Positions 26,710-35,300 of a DNA stretch of 64,000 nucleotides are shown in pieces. The first letter of the stretch is position 1. Every line of letters begins with the position of its first letter. Source of the DNA: Hippopus hippopus (Eukaryota > Mollusca > Bivalvia > Cardiida > Cardiidae); the NCBI GenBank assembly GCA_946811185.2, contig OX328096.1:68013345-68077344 (forward strand), in the 5' to 3' direction. A model generated the notes under the pieces. It did not search any database. It was not told the origin of the DNA and was given only the letters and a program-made list of their open reading frames with translations. A program made the translations under genes and the position numbers.

Positions 26710-26759
26710 ACGTTACCATACGGACACACTCCGGCCTGAGTGTGTCCGTATGGTAACGT
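26710..26759. repeat. Left terminal hairpin (22-bp perfect stem, 6-nt loop)
   Basis: Arms 26710-26731 and 26738-26759 are exact reverse complements around loop cggcct; the stem begins acgttaccatacgg. It lies 11 bp inside the terminus. A strong single-stranded hairpin here could mark the replication start, bind a terminal protein or transposase, or be a telomere-resolution relic; the sequence alone cannot choose. Confidence 0.9.
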
Positions 26760-27035
26760 ACCTGAGTGCCCTACATCACCATCCCTGACAAAAATGTGTC
26801 CCTAGTTTGCCATCCCGAAAGATTTTTTTTTATTTTGTCCCTAGGCTCTCGTCCCTGAGAGGGATTTATCATTCAAAATGGCGGCCGTGTGGATGGCACT
26901 CTGGGGACAAAAATGCCCCAGGCTCCCGTCCCTGAGCGGAATTTTTTGCAAAAAAGGGAAAAGGGGGGGAGTTTTTCCCAGGCTCTCTACCCTGAGAGGG
27001 ATTTAGCATTCAAAGTGCAGATCTTATGACTGACA
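26760..27035. repeat. Left subterminal zone with short ccctgagaggga repeats
   Basis: Several copies of a short partly palindromic motif (tccctgagaggga and variants such as ccctgagcgga), each preceded by ggctctcgt-like sequence, near 26846, 26928 and 26990. No ORF. Iterated subterminal motifs in DNA transposons are commonly binding sites for the element's own proteins; that role is inferred. Mirrored at 42090-42362. Confidence 0.6.
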
Positions 27036-27039
27036 GGCT

Positions 27040-27425
27040 GGGTAAAAATGGTCGGATCACTGAGTTGGACTTAGTTTTTTTCACCCTATGGATGATTTTT
27101 TTCTTTCTAATTGCCTGACCATTGAGTTGGACTTAGACTTTTTTCTGCATCTATGAATGATTTTTCTCTTTCTAAAAGCCTGAGCACTGAGTTGAACTTA
27201 GACTTTTTTCTGCATCTCTATGAATGATTTTTTCTCTTTCTAAATGTCTGAGCACTGAGTTGAACTTAGACTTTTTTTTACCCTATGTATGATTTTTTTT
27301 TTCTTTCTAAATGTCTGAGCATTGAGTTGGAGTTAGTTTTTTCTTCACCTATGAATGATTTCTAAATGTCTGAGCACTGGGTTGGACTTAGTCTTTTTCT
27401 GCATCTATGAATGATTTTTTTTTTA
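27040..27425. repeat. Left outer minisatellite, 62-65-bp units
   Basis: About six tandem units, each containing gagcactgagttgaactta, a run of T, catctatgaatga and tctttctaaatg. The right arm's copy has one more unit. No coding role seen. Confidence 0.85.
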
Positions 27426-27479
27426 CTCTTTGGAGTGTAACTCTCTGGAGTATAACTCTTTTGGATTGCGTCTCTTCTA

Positions 27480-28030
27480 AAAGAAAGATAGAACTTTCGT
27501 GGTAGATGGTTAGTCCTGAAAAGGACTGATGGGTTAGCTCTGAAAAGAGCTGTGACAATTTGAAGAAATGACAACTTGAAGATAGAACTTTCGTCTGACA
27601 GCTTGAAGATAGAACTTTCGTCTGACATCTTGAAGATAGAACTTTCGTGGTAGATGGTTAGTCCTGAAAAGGACTGTTGGGTTAGCTCTGAAAAGAGCTG
27701 TGACAATTTGAAGAAATGACAACTTGAAGATAGAACTTTCGTCTGACAGCTTAAAGATAGAACTTTCGTCTGACATCTTGAAGATAGAACTTTCGTGGTA
27801 GATGGTTAGTCCTGAAAAGGACTGTTGGGTTAGCTCTGAAAAGAGCTGTGACAATTTGAAGAAATGACAACTTGAAGATAGAACTTTCGTCTAACAGCTT
27901 AAAGGTAGAACTTTCGTCTGACAATTTGAAGAAATGACAATTTGAAGAAAAGATAGAACTTACGTCTGACAATTTGAAGAAAAGGTAGATCTTCCGTGGT
28001 AGATGGTTAGCCCTGAAAAGGGCTGTTGGG
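27480..28030 (-). repeat. Left 148-bp tandem array of paired histone-like stem-loops
   Basis: Three 148-bp units, each with two 16-nt stem-loops. On the minus strand these are AGCTCT-TTTC-AGAGCT (27832, 27684, 27536) and AGTCCT-TTTC-AGGACT (27808, 27660, 27512), then several copies of a block reading gacgaaagttctatcttcaa. It lies downstream of L1 and looks like a multiplied version of the single 3' element after the other small genes. Confidence 0.8.
28009..28024 (-). terminator. Histone-type 3' stem-loop after L1
   Basis: Minus strand reads AGCCCTTTTCAGGGCT followed by aaccatctaccacggaag: a 6-bp stem, TTTC loop, then a purine-rich block. It is 45 nt past the L1 stop. A weaker stem (TCCCT..AGGGA, 28034-28046) lies just before it. 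Confidence 0.75.
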
Positions 28031-28068
28031 GTGTCCCTAAAAGGGATCTGGTTTTGGAGGTTGTGTTT

Positions 28069-28428
28069 TTAAGCACAACCTCCAACCTTCCTGCACGCCG
28101 GACAGCTACTCGCAGACCGCCTCTTTAACCTTTTTAACTGCTGTGCACTCAGATTGTACTTCAGCGAAAATGGTGGTTCGTTATCGCTGTTCCAATCTTC
28201 GGTAGAAGGCACTACGAACTCCTTTTTCTCCTTCTTGCTTTGTGGTAATTGGGCAAAGTCCCAAAAGTCCCACCCGGTAAATAGCAGTTTCTCTTCGAAG
28301 CCATATCTCTGCCTCCTCGCTGACTCAGCTTCAAACTTTTCTAGCTGACGATCTGCCTCTCCCACCGTCTTTCTTAGCTCTTCCACCGTCTTTCTTAGCT
28401 CTTCCACCGTCTTTCTTAGCTCTTCCAT
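28069..28428 (-). CDS. L1: 119-aa coiled-coil/Cys-tail small protein
   Basis: Not a family I recognise. The first ATG after the TATA box is at 28428. The N-terminus has three exact EELRKTV heptads followed by a charged helix (residues 1-45, likely coiled coil). The middle has WDFWDFAQLP, then KKEFVVP; the C-terminus is basic (LKRLKRRSASS) and ends CPACRKVGGCA, a CxxC..C cluster that could bind zinc. About the last 75 residues align with R1 at the mirrored place in the right arm, but R1 lacks the heptads. The 21-bp heptad DNA repeat is clearly a slippage product. Upstream lies the CRE/CCAAT/TATA promoter, downstream a histone-type stem-loop. Role unknown; a small regulator or scaffold is a guess. 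Confidence 0.75.
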   Translation of the reverse strand: MEELRKTVEELRKTVEELRKTVGEADRQLEKFEAESARRQRYGFEEKLLFTGWDFWDFAQLPQSKKEKKEFVVPSTEDWNSDNEPPFSLKYNLSAQQLKRLKRRSASSCPACRKVGGCA

Positions 28429-28470
28429 CGTGAAAATGAAAATGAACAATGTGCGGGAAATGTCGCTGGG

Positions 28471-28590
28471 TTTTATAGCTTTTCAGACGGATTGAACTAA
28501 TTGACCCATGACGTCATTTTCTCCTATGTTTTTTCCCGCGTCGGCGTTTCATGCTGTTTTGGCTCCAAATTAATGTTATCCAATCAGAAC
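28471..28590 (-). promoter_or_regulatory. CRE + CCAAT + TATA promoter of L1
   Basis: Reading the minus strand: inverted CCAAT (28580-28584), palindromic CRE TGACGTCA (28509-28516), TATA box agctataaaa (28471-28480). The start codon is about 45 nt downstream of the TATA. The same block precedes L2 and R1; a version without the matching CCAAT region precedes the zinc-ribbon gene. Confidence 0.8.
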
Positions 28591-28614
28591 CAGCGTTTTA
28601 TTTCTAATACTAAA

Positions 28615-28668
28615 TGTTTTATTGTTGACCAATCCGTGGATTTGTTACATTTTCTTGTTCGGGTTAGA
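28615..28668. repeat. Single 46-bp upstream repeat unit
   Basis: One unit of attgttgaccaatccgtgg..tttgttacattttcttg, also found as multiple copies upstream of L2 and L3. Possibly an upstream activating repeat. Confidence 0.5.
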
Positions 28669-28739
28669 AAAAACTAGAGTTTAACTAAGCTATGACTTTT
28701 TTGATTATGAGGCTTCTGACAAAATGAAAAGAAAGATGT

Positions 28740-29022
28740 TTATTTAAGATAGCTAGTCCTGAAAAGAGTTGCTTTTTTTTTGTACAGAATGCACTTTTTT
28801 TATCCCCCTCTCTTTCTTTTGATTGATTCCATTTTATTTAGCATTTGCATCGGATGTTCAATTTCATGTCTGATATATCTGAAACGTTCTCTTTCTTCTA
28901 TCCAGAAGAGCAATAAGAGAAAAATGTTAATCCAAACATTGTGCGATACTGGGTCAGGTTTTACGAAAGTTAATGGTGAATGTATGAAAAATAATCAAGA
29001 GCTTGATGTTTTATACGTGTGA
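28740..29022 (-). pseudogene. Decayed small-gene cassette in the left TIR
   Basis: At 28960-29017 the minus strand repeats the L3 type of promoter and leader (TATA cgtataaaac, then a ttcaccatt leader), but the frames behind it hold only very short ORFs. At 28755-28770 there is a stem-loop relic AACTCT-TTTC-AGGACT whose arms no longer pair. Promoter, broken body and broken 3' signal occur in the order of an intact cassette. A plus-strand open frame across it (28780-29022) has no promoter or homologue and I regard it as chance. Confidence 0.5.
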
Positions 29023-29029
29023 TGGATCA

Positions 29030-29475
29030 CTTTTTTAGTTTTTTCATCCTATGAATGATTTTTTTCACTCTAAATGGAATTTGTCCCTATATCGCTGAGT
29101 TGAACTTAGACTTTTTTCTGCATCTCTATGAATGATTTTTTCTTTCTAAAAGACTGAGCACTGAGTTGAACTTAGACTTTTTTCTGCATCTCTATGAATG
29201 ATTTTTTCTCTTTCTAAATGTCTGAGCACTGAGTTGAACTTAGACTTTTTTTTACCCTATGAATGATTTTTTTTCTCTTTCTAAATGTCTGAGCATTGAG
29301 TTGGACTTAGTTTTTTCTTCACCTATGTATGATTTCTAAATGTCTGAGCACTGGGTTGGACTTAGCTTTTTTTTTATTCTATGAATGATTTTTTTCTAAA
29401 TGTCTGAACATTGAGTTGGACTTAGTCTTTTTTCTGCATCTATGAATGATTTTTTTACTCTTTGGAATGTAACTC
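29030..29475. repeat. Second minisatellite, left arm only
   Basis: Same 62-65-bp unit as 27040-27425, repeated about seven times next to cassette L2. Its presence at both sites suggests the extra cassettes arose by recombination or slippage between minisatellite blocks. Confidence 0.8.
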
Positions 29476-29580
29476 TCTGGAGTGTGAGTCTTTGGAGTGT
29501 AACTCTTCTAAAAGAAAGAAGTTTGACAATTTGAAGAAATGACAATTTGAAGAAAGATAGAACTTTCGTGGTAGATGGTT

Positions 29581-29596
29581 AGCCCTGAAAAGGGCT
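29581..29596 (-). terminator. Histone-type 3' stem-loop after L2
   Basis: Minus strand AGCCCTTTTCAGGGCT followed by aaccatctaccacgaaag. It is 32 nt past the L2 stop. Confidence 0.75.
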
Positions 29597-29627
29597 GTTT
29601 TGAGAAGAGCTGATTTTATGAAAATGT

Positions 29628-29942
29628 TTATTCAGTATCAGCATCAGTCGATTCACTGTCTGACTCACTCCTTTCGGTGGCGATTTGCGCACGGAAAAGA
29701 CGGGTCACCTGCTCAGTTTTTAAAATAACATACTGAAAATACATCTCAAGCATGCCCTCAATAATGAGTTCCTTCATCCGAAGGTTATAACAGAACAGCC
29801 TGTTATTAGCAAGCTCAGCCCTCTCGTATCGTCTTCTCACTGCAGCTAGGCGTTGTTTAAGTAAGACGATTTGTCTCCTTGCTCTTATTAACTTTCGTTC
29901 AGTATCCATCCAAGTGACGACTGGTGATTGTCTTGAAGCCAT
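29628..29942 (-). CDS. L2: 104-aa basic coiled-coil protein with acidic tail
   Basis: Unrecognised. Residues 10-60 form an Arg/Lys-rich amphipathic helix (for example RKLIRARRQIVLLKQRL), probably a coiled coil. Residues 60-90 are hydrophobic/helical, and the last 15 or so are Ser/Asp/Glu rich. Unlike L1, L3 and the zinc-ribbon protein it has no Cys cluster. It exists only in the left arm. Promoter: CRE/CCAAT/TATA block at 29981-30094; the start codon follows the TATA by about 40 nt. 3' end: histone-type stem-loop. Could bind DNA or act as a small adaptor; inference only. Confidence 0.75.
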   Translation of the reverse strand: MASRQSPVVTWMDTERKLIRARRQIVLLKQRLAAVRRRYERAELANNRLFCYNLRMKELIIEGMLEMYFQYVILKTEQVTRLFRAQIATERSESDSESTDADTE

Positions 29943-29980
29943 TGTGAAAAAATGAAATGCATGGAAAATAAATCGCCGAG

Positions 29981-30098
29981 ATTTATAGCTTTTCAGACGG
30001 ATTGAACTAGTTGACCCATGACGTCATTTTCTCCTATGTTTTTTCCCGCGTCGGCGTTTCATGCTGTTTTGGCTCCAAATTAATGTTATCCAATCAGA
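29981..30098 (-). promoter_or_regulatory. CRE + CCAAT + TATA promoter of L2
   Basis: Minus-strand TATA agctataaat at 29981-29990, CRE TGACGTCA at 30019-30026, CCAAT at 30090-30094. Nearly base-for-base the L1 promoter except around the start site. Confidence 0.8.
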
Positions 30099-30119
30099 TT
30101 CACCGTTGTTTTTTTATTA

Positions 30120-30285
30120 CTAAATGTTTTATTGTTGACCAACCCGTGGGTTTGTTACATTTTCTTGTTCGTGGGTTTTATTGTTGACCAATCCATGAAT
30201 TTGTTACATTTTCTTGTTCGGGGATTTTATTGTTGACCATTCCATGGGTTTGTTACATTTTCTTGTTCGGGTTAGAAAAAACTAG
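30120..30285. repeat. Three 46-bp upstream repeats (left arm)
   Basis: Tandem units of attgttgaccaa(c/t)cc...tttgttacattttcttgttcg upstream of L2, between it and the L3 3' end. Mirrored at 40395-40560. Confidence 0.7.
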
Positions 30286-30410
30286 AGTTTAACTAACCTA
30301 TGACTTTTTGATTGTAAATCTTTGCAGTGTAACTCTTCTAAAAGAAAGAAGTTTGACAATTTGAAGAAATGACAATTTGAAGAAAGATAGAACTTTCGTG
30401 GTAGATGGGT

Positions 30411-30426
30411 AGCCCTGAAAAGGGCT
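30411..30426 (-). terminator. Histone-type 3' stem-loop after L3
   Basis: Minus strand AGCCCTTTTCAGGGCT immediately followed by ACCCA, the exact pentamer found after the histone mRNA stem, then tctaccacgaaag. It is 31 nt past the L3 stop. Confidence 0.8.
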
Positions 30427-30456
30427 GTTTTTTTGGAGGCTGTGTTTTTTCCACTT

Positions 30457-30723
30457 TTAATGGCAGCACCCGAAATTCGCTTGGCAAATGGGGCATGCTG
30501 TAATCTTCCTCCCGAATTCGATATCAACCAAAATGATATCCGGTGTTGTCTTTAATAATAGCTGAACTAATCTTTCGCCGAGATCTTTGTATGGCTGTGT
30601 TATACGTCGCAGTTGGTTTTGTTCCTCCTCTCCTACGAGACGAGTGGTTAGTTGCAATAACTGCTGACCGGCATTTAGATATTCTTGGAGAGCCTCACGT
30701 AGTTGATGATTTACCTCTTCCAT
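30457..30723 (-). CDS. L3: 88-aa helical protein with CPIC..CC tail
   Basis: Identical to R3 in the right arm. The ATG at 30723 is chosen because it is the first downstream of TATA and leader; a longer upstream reading would add only a few residues. Residues 1-65 are a Gln/Leu/Glu-rich helix (LREALQEYLNAGQQLLQLTT), likely coiled coil. Residues 66-76 read DIILVDIEFG, and the end is CPICQANFGCCH, a CxxC..CCH cluster resembling the L1/R1 tail and suited to zinc. Promoter: TATA at 30834-30840 with a leader shared with the 220-aa gene. 3' end: stem-loop plus ACCCA. Function unknown. Confidence 0.78.
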   Translation of the reverse strand: MEEVNHQLREALQEYLNAGQQLLQLTTRLVGEEEQNQLRRITQPYKDLGERLVQLLLKTTPDIILVDIEFGRKITACPICQANFGCCH

Positions 30724-30833
30724 ATTGATATTGCTTCCGAATATTGACACTGCTTCCGAATATTGATACCGCTTTCGAAGTGATCGTTAGCTGAGAGTCA
30801 AAGAAATGGTGAATGTGTGAAAAATAACGCAGG

Positions 30834-30960
30834 CTTTATACGTTTACAGAAGATTGAAATTTTTTAAAGAGCTCGGACCTGGCAGAAAGCACATACATTT
30901 TTCCATGCTACGTTTCATGCTGTTTTGGCTCCAAATTAATGTTATCCAATCAGATTCACC
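30834..30960 (-). promoter_or_regulatory. Second-type promoter, L3
   Basis: Minus-strand TATAAAG at 30834-30840 preceded by a tttaaaaaatttcaat block, followed by a roughly 110-nt leader containing ttctttgactctcagctaac. The same block precedes R3 and the 220-aa gene. No CRE here; an inverted CCAAT lies further upstream near 30950. Confidence 0.7.
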
Positions 30961-30969
30961 GTTGTTTTT

Positions 30970-31085
30970 TCTAATACTAATTGTTTTATTGTTGGCCAAC
31001 CCGTGGGTTTGTTACATTTTCTTGTTCGGGGGATTTTATTGTTACCCAATCCATAGGTTTGTTACATTTTCTTTTTCGGGTAAGA
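30970..31085. repeat. Two 46-bp upstream repeats (left arm)
   Basis: Two diverged units of the tttgttacattttcttgttcg repeat upstream of L3. Mirrored at 39595-39710. Confidence 0.65.
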
Positions 31086-31187
31086 AAAAACTAGAGTTTT
31101 AACTAACAGTTAAGAGACGTTGTATGGAAAAATGTAACCAGAACAAGTCTTTTGGGGAAAAACAGAATGAAGAACTCTATTGTTTTT

Positions 31188-31213
31188 GAACTTTTATTTA
31201 TTGAACTTTTATT
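31188..31213 (-). terminator. Poly(A) signals (2-3 AATAAA, minus strand)
   Basis: Overlapping aataaa motifs on the minus strand about 390 nt past the 218-aa stop, at the end of the AT-rich repeat tract. Mirror of 39468-39488. Confidence 0.5.
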
Positions 31214-31234
31214 TACTGAACAGAACTAAACATT

Positions 31235-31600
31235 GAAACATTTTTTTGCAATGCATCATAAAAAAAATTCTTGACAATGAAAAAAATTTCTTGACAATGA
31301 AAAAAATCGCAATGAAACATTTTTTTTGCAATGCATCATAAAAAATTTCTTGACAATGAAAAAAATTTCTTGACAATGAAAAAAATCACAAGCAAACATT
31401 TTTTTGCAATCCATCATAAAAAAATTTCTTGACAATGAAAAACATTTTCTTAACAATGAAAAAAATCGCACTGAAATATTTTTTCACAATGAATTATTCA
31501 CAACGAATTAATCGCAATGAATTAATCACACTGAATTATTTTTTCGCAATGAATTATTTACAATGAATTATTCTCAAAACAGTATATAACAAATTTTTTA
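31235..31600. repeat. Left inner AT-rich short tandem repeats
   Basis: Imperfect repeats of ttcttgacaatgaaaaaa, ttgcaatgcatcataaa and caatgaattatt units. Open frames here translate repeats only. Could act as an unwinding region or as 3' UTR of the 218-aa gene. Confidence 0.75.
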
Positions 31601-32254
31601 CAATGCAAATTCGCAAACACCACGAGTTTCACGTTTGTTTTCATATTCCGTAATGTCTTTATGCAATTGGTCATACCCAAAAAACATTGTATACTCACTG
31701 TCCATATCGTTGAAATCTCGTAGTCCTATGAATGGAGCAACATGTCTATAAGCGTCTTTTGTTGAAAGAGCTGAATTTACTACTTCTTCTGTAACATCTC
31801 TATCAAATAGAATATATCCTGACATGGTTTCCACTGTTTCTCCGTAGGAATCATGAACAGATCCTTTTTTGTAGCGTAAGTAAAAGTTAAATAGAACTGA
31901 TTTCATTTTCACAACGTTAAGAAAACTTTCTTCTGTTGGGCCTATGATAAAAAATGTCCATCGACTTGTGGATCTAAACAGTTTACTAATAACATTGTCT
32001 TTCATACAGCTATCTGCTAAATAAGTCTTGAGAACGAGATCCATCCCCGAATCGTCCACCATCATCGCAATAAAGTTGAATATAGCATACACTTTGTAGG
32101 ACTTTTCTCCTTTTGCAACCCATTTAAACATTTTTTTGATCCAAATTTTCACACAGAAAAATTTAATGTTAAGCTGTGTTTGTTCATCAAGTGTATGCTG
32201 TCGAACAAATTCTCCATAAATTTTTTCACGTAGTTCTATTGGTAGCGGCAACAT
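31598..32254 (-). CDS. Orphan 218-aa protein downstream of PolB
   Basis: No family recognised. It begins MLPLPIELREKIYGEF, which loosely resembles the first helix of an F-box, but the rest does not let me call one. It has a basic/aromatic stretch (residues 28-55), a hydrophobic segment around residues 55-68 and a mixed C-terminal half with FDRDVTEEVV; no catalytic motif, no DDE triad and no zinc cluster of an integrase. It starts 81 bp after the PolB stop on the same strand with no clear TATA in the gap, so it may be read from the PolB transcript or from an unseen promoter. Its last residues lie in the TIR edge. Candidates are a terminal protein, accessory replication factor or diverged structural protein; all are guesses. 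Confidence 0.75.
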   Translation of the reverse strand: MLPLPIELREKIYGEFVRQHTLDEQTQLNIKFFCVKIWIKKMFKWVAKGEKSYKVYAIFNFIAMMVDDSGMDLVLKTYLADSCMKDNVISKLFRSTSRWTFFIIGPTEESFLNVVKMKSVLFNFYLRYKKGSVHDSYGETVETMSGYILFDRDVTEEVVNSALSTKDAYRHVAPFIGLRDFNDMDSEYTMFFGYDQLHKDITEYENKRETRGVCEFAL

Positions 32255-32335
32255 GATTGTTATTTTTTGAACAGTTGTTAATATTTTTTCCCCGACTTAC
32301 TTTGAGTGATTGGTACACAACAATGTGATATGAAA

Positions 32336-35300
32336 TTATTTTCTCAAGCTTTTATAACCATAGGGTACAGTATCAGTACCATTTACAATGACTCTCTTGG
32401 TGTATACAGAACGAAACGTTTTTGTTTGTGGTTCACTGGTAACCGTTCTATCTCTGTGTCTTTTAATTTTACAATCATACTGAATTTTGATTTCTACTGT
32501 ACGATCCAAAGCACATTTCGAATATGTATCGAAATTTACCACCTGTTTTGTATTGTAATCCAGAGTAATCCCCTTTACTTTACATTTGCTTATCTCTTTT
32601 CCATCTTTTGTTTTCATTTTGTAAGCATAATTCTTAGGTCCAAGTCCTCTGAATTGAGTAATTTTACAAGCAGGCTCTTCATCAGTCCATTTTCCTAACC
32701 GACTGTTAATAATAGGAGGATTCCATAATTCGGGGTCGTGAATGTACATACAACTATCTGTATCGAAATACAGAACTCTATCTTTTAACTTTTCAAGAAC
32801 GCTGTACAATTCCAACCTTGCATAAGCTGTTACGTAAGAACCTACTATCACATTGGCTGTAGCATGGGTGTCAATATGTTCCAACTTTGATTCATAGTTA
32901 ACCAAGATGAATGAACAGTTCTCATCAAAGATTTCTACATGCTTTACAATGAAATTGGGATTGGTGACTAATTCAAAATATTTAGACGGATCACTGATGT
33001 ATTCCGTCTGGGTCATTTTTTCACGCTGAGCTAATTTTCCCCAAAGACAGTTCAACATAATCTTAGCAAATGATCTTCTCCCAGGATTTCTTTGAATACA
33101 ACTTGGATCAAGACGAACACCTTCTGCCTTCTCATATTCACAAACGAACTGATCTTTTTCTGAGTCTGATTGACAGCAATCTGGATAACCACTGGCTTCT
33201 TGCTTAATTTTCAAGAAATTGTCCACATAATGTTTAAAGAACTGATCTGACACAGAATTGAAATGCCAAATTTCATACACTTGCAATAATCGATAACCGC
33301 AGTCAAGAGCCTTGAATAATTCAAAAGTAACCCAAGTTCCGACCAAAGCCCTCTCTTCTTTACCATGTCTACAAATGTTTGAGCTTTCTTCTGCACATTT
33401 CATACAGAGGGGAAACATCATTTTGTTGTTACAGTGAACTGGAAGAACGGGATGAAACAAATCAGTTGGAGGCAAAACTTTGCATTTGATTAATCCCTCA
33501 TATTGGCGAATATTGTTCATATCAATATTCTCAGTAGACAAAATTTCTGGATGACCTACAGGGTAGGATTTGTGTTTACAAACATAAGGGTATAGAGAAC
33601 AGATATCGATGTACTTGATTTCCTTTTTGGTTTTTTCATCAACATCATATCCAATTTTTATTGCATTACATCTTCCCCCGGACAAACCGTCCCTCGGATC
33701 GATAGGGTCCCAATGTGGATATAACTTTTCAATGTGTTTTTTGTACTCTTTATCCTTCATCTTAGCATCAAATTCGTGTTCCCAAATGTACACTACATTA
33801 TATCCCATGTCTTCGATATCTGCTATACGTTCAAAAGTACGTTCGTACAATTCAGACATGGGTTTTCCATTAATAGGATTGATCTGATTTCGATCTGTAT
33901 AGCATACAGGACAACCATGATACAAATCCCCAAGAAATTCATAAACAGTGTTTGATTGATGGTGAAAACCATCTACACTATATTTCCCGATTTGAGCTTC
34001 ACCACCATTTTTTGCATGCTGAATATTAATACCTTTTTCCTGAGCAATGCTTTGAACCCATCGTATCGCTTTCATAGAAAAGCGACGTTTGGATGAGTCT
34101 TTACTTGAAATGATAGCTATTTGATTTTCTGGTAAATATTTGCTTCGCCACACCTTGTTACAGGCATCTGCGATGGTAATCGCCTCTAAAAATGGACAAA
34201 TACCACCCTGTTCGATAAACAGCTTTCTGAATTCAGCACATCCTCGTCTGAGGATATCAACGTCTGACCTACAGTACATTTCCATCTCCTTCTGAAAATT
34301 GAATTCCTCACCATTTCGAACTTTGTCATTATACCAAACTATAAAATTCGACCTAGCCTCTTCAGACATTGAGTCAGGCTTGTAATAAGACATATCCAAG
34401 TAGGGTCCGATGTAACTCCAAAATTCATCTGTATTAGCCCAGTGAGGAAAGTAACCTTTTTTCATTTCTTGAAGGCCAAAGGTGGATGGAAATTTTGCCA
34501 AACCAAAACTCATGAAATTGAAAGAATCGATCAGACGTACACCGTTCAGTTCTAACTTCATAATATTGTTTCCATTCATGATCAATTTTGGAAGTTTTAA
34601 CCCAACTTTGACAATATAGTCAAGAATGAACTGCCCGTCATAGCCTTTGAAATTATGGGCAATAGCCGTAACCCCTTTATGATGTTTTGAAAAGAGCCAG
34701 TTGCAAAATTGACTCAAAGTTTTTTCACCTTGAAAAATAACTTCCCTACCCTCTTCAAATTCACTGCATGTAGAACAATGAAAATCAAGTGATTTATCGA
34801 TACATTCATCACACGCTCTGTGTGCGATACAATAATTTGGGATATGTACACCTGTGTCTTGTTTGCATTCAAAATCAAAGAAAATAAACTGTGGTTTTTT
34901 GACTACAGAAGAACTCGTCTCGTCATCGCTGTCATGGTTTAACTTACTTTGGTAAGGTTGAATATAGCATTGATGAGAAAAGTTAACAATTCTCTTACAG
35001 ATATGACATTTTTTCTTTCCATTGCAAACATGATTTTTCTTTCTGATATGATATTGTGCACCGCATTTCGAACAGAGTTTCACTAATTCACAAATGGATT
35101 TCTTTTCTTTACCTTGAACATTTCTGTGATTTTCAAAGCATTCAGCACTAAAAAATCGTCTACTGCAAACACTGCAAACATATTCTTTTGATTCTGATGG
35201 ACATTTTCCTTTGCGGTAACAACCTTTACAGATATTTGAACAAGTATGACTTTCCCGGTGAGAGTAACCCGTATCACAGAACTCACAATAATATCCACAA

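Larger units (their letters stand above)
26699..31648. repeat. Left terminal inverted repeat, 4.95 kb
   Basis: Matches the reverse complement of 39033-42423 from the first base inward. The register between arms shifts by 66 bp inside the minisatellite (one extra unit on the right) and by about 1.6 kb across 28.5-30.0 kb, where the left arm carries an extra gene, a decayed cassette and a second minisatellite. Outside those shifts the arms are essentially identical over long stretches, apart from the L1/R1 gene body. The inner edge lies within the last codons of the 218-aa gene. Confidence 0.9.

Noticed and set aside
27040..27425. Minisatellite as a CRISPR array
   Set aside because: Units are continuous tandem repeats without unique spacers, in animal DNA with no cas genes.
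28780..29022. Plus-strand 80-aa membrane-like open frame in the left TIR
   Set aside because: Opposite strand to the cassettes, overlaps a decayed minus-strand promoter and leader, and has no promoter or 3' signal of its own.
31598..32254. 218-aa protein as integrase
   Set aside because: No DDE spacing and no HHCC zinc cluster visible; kept as orphan.
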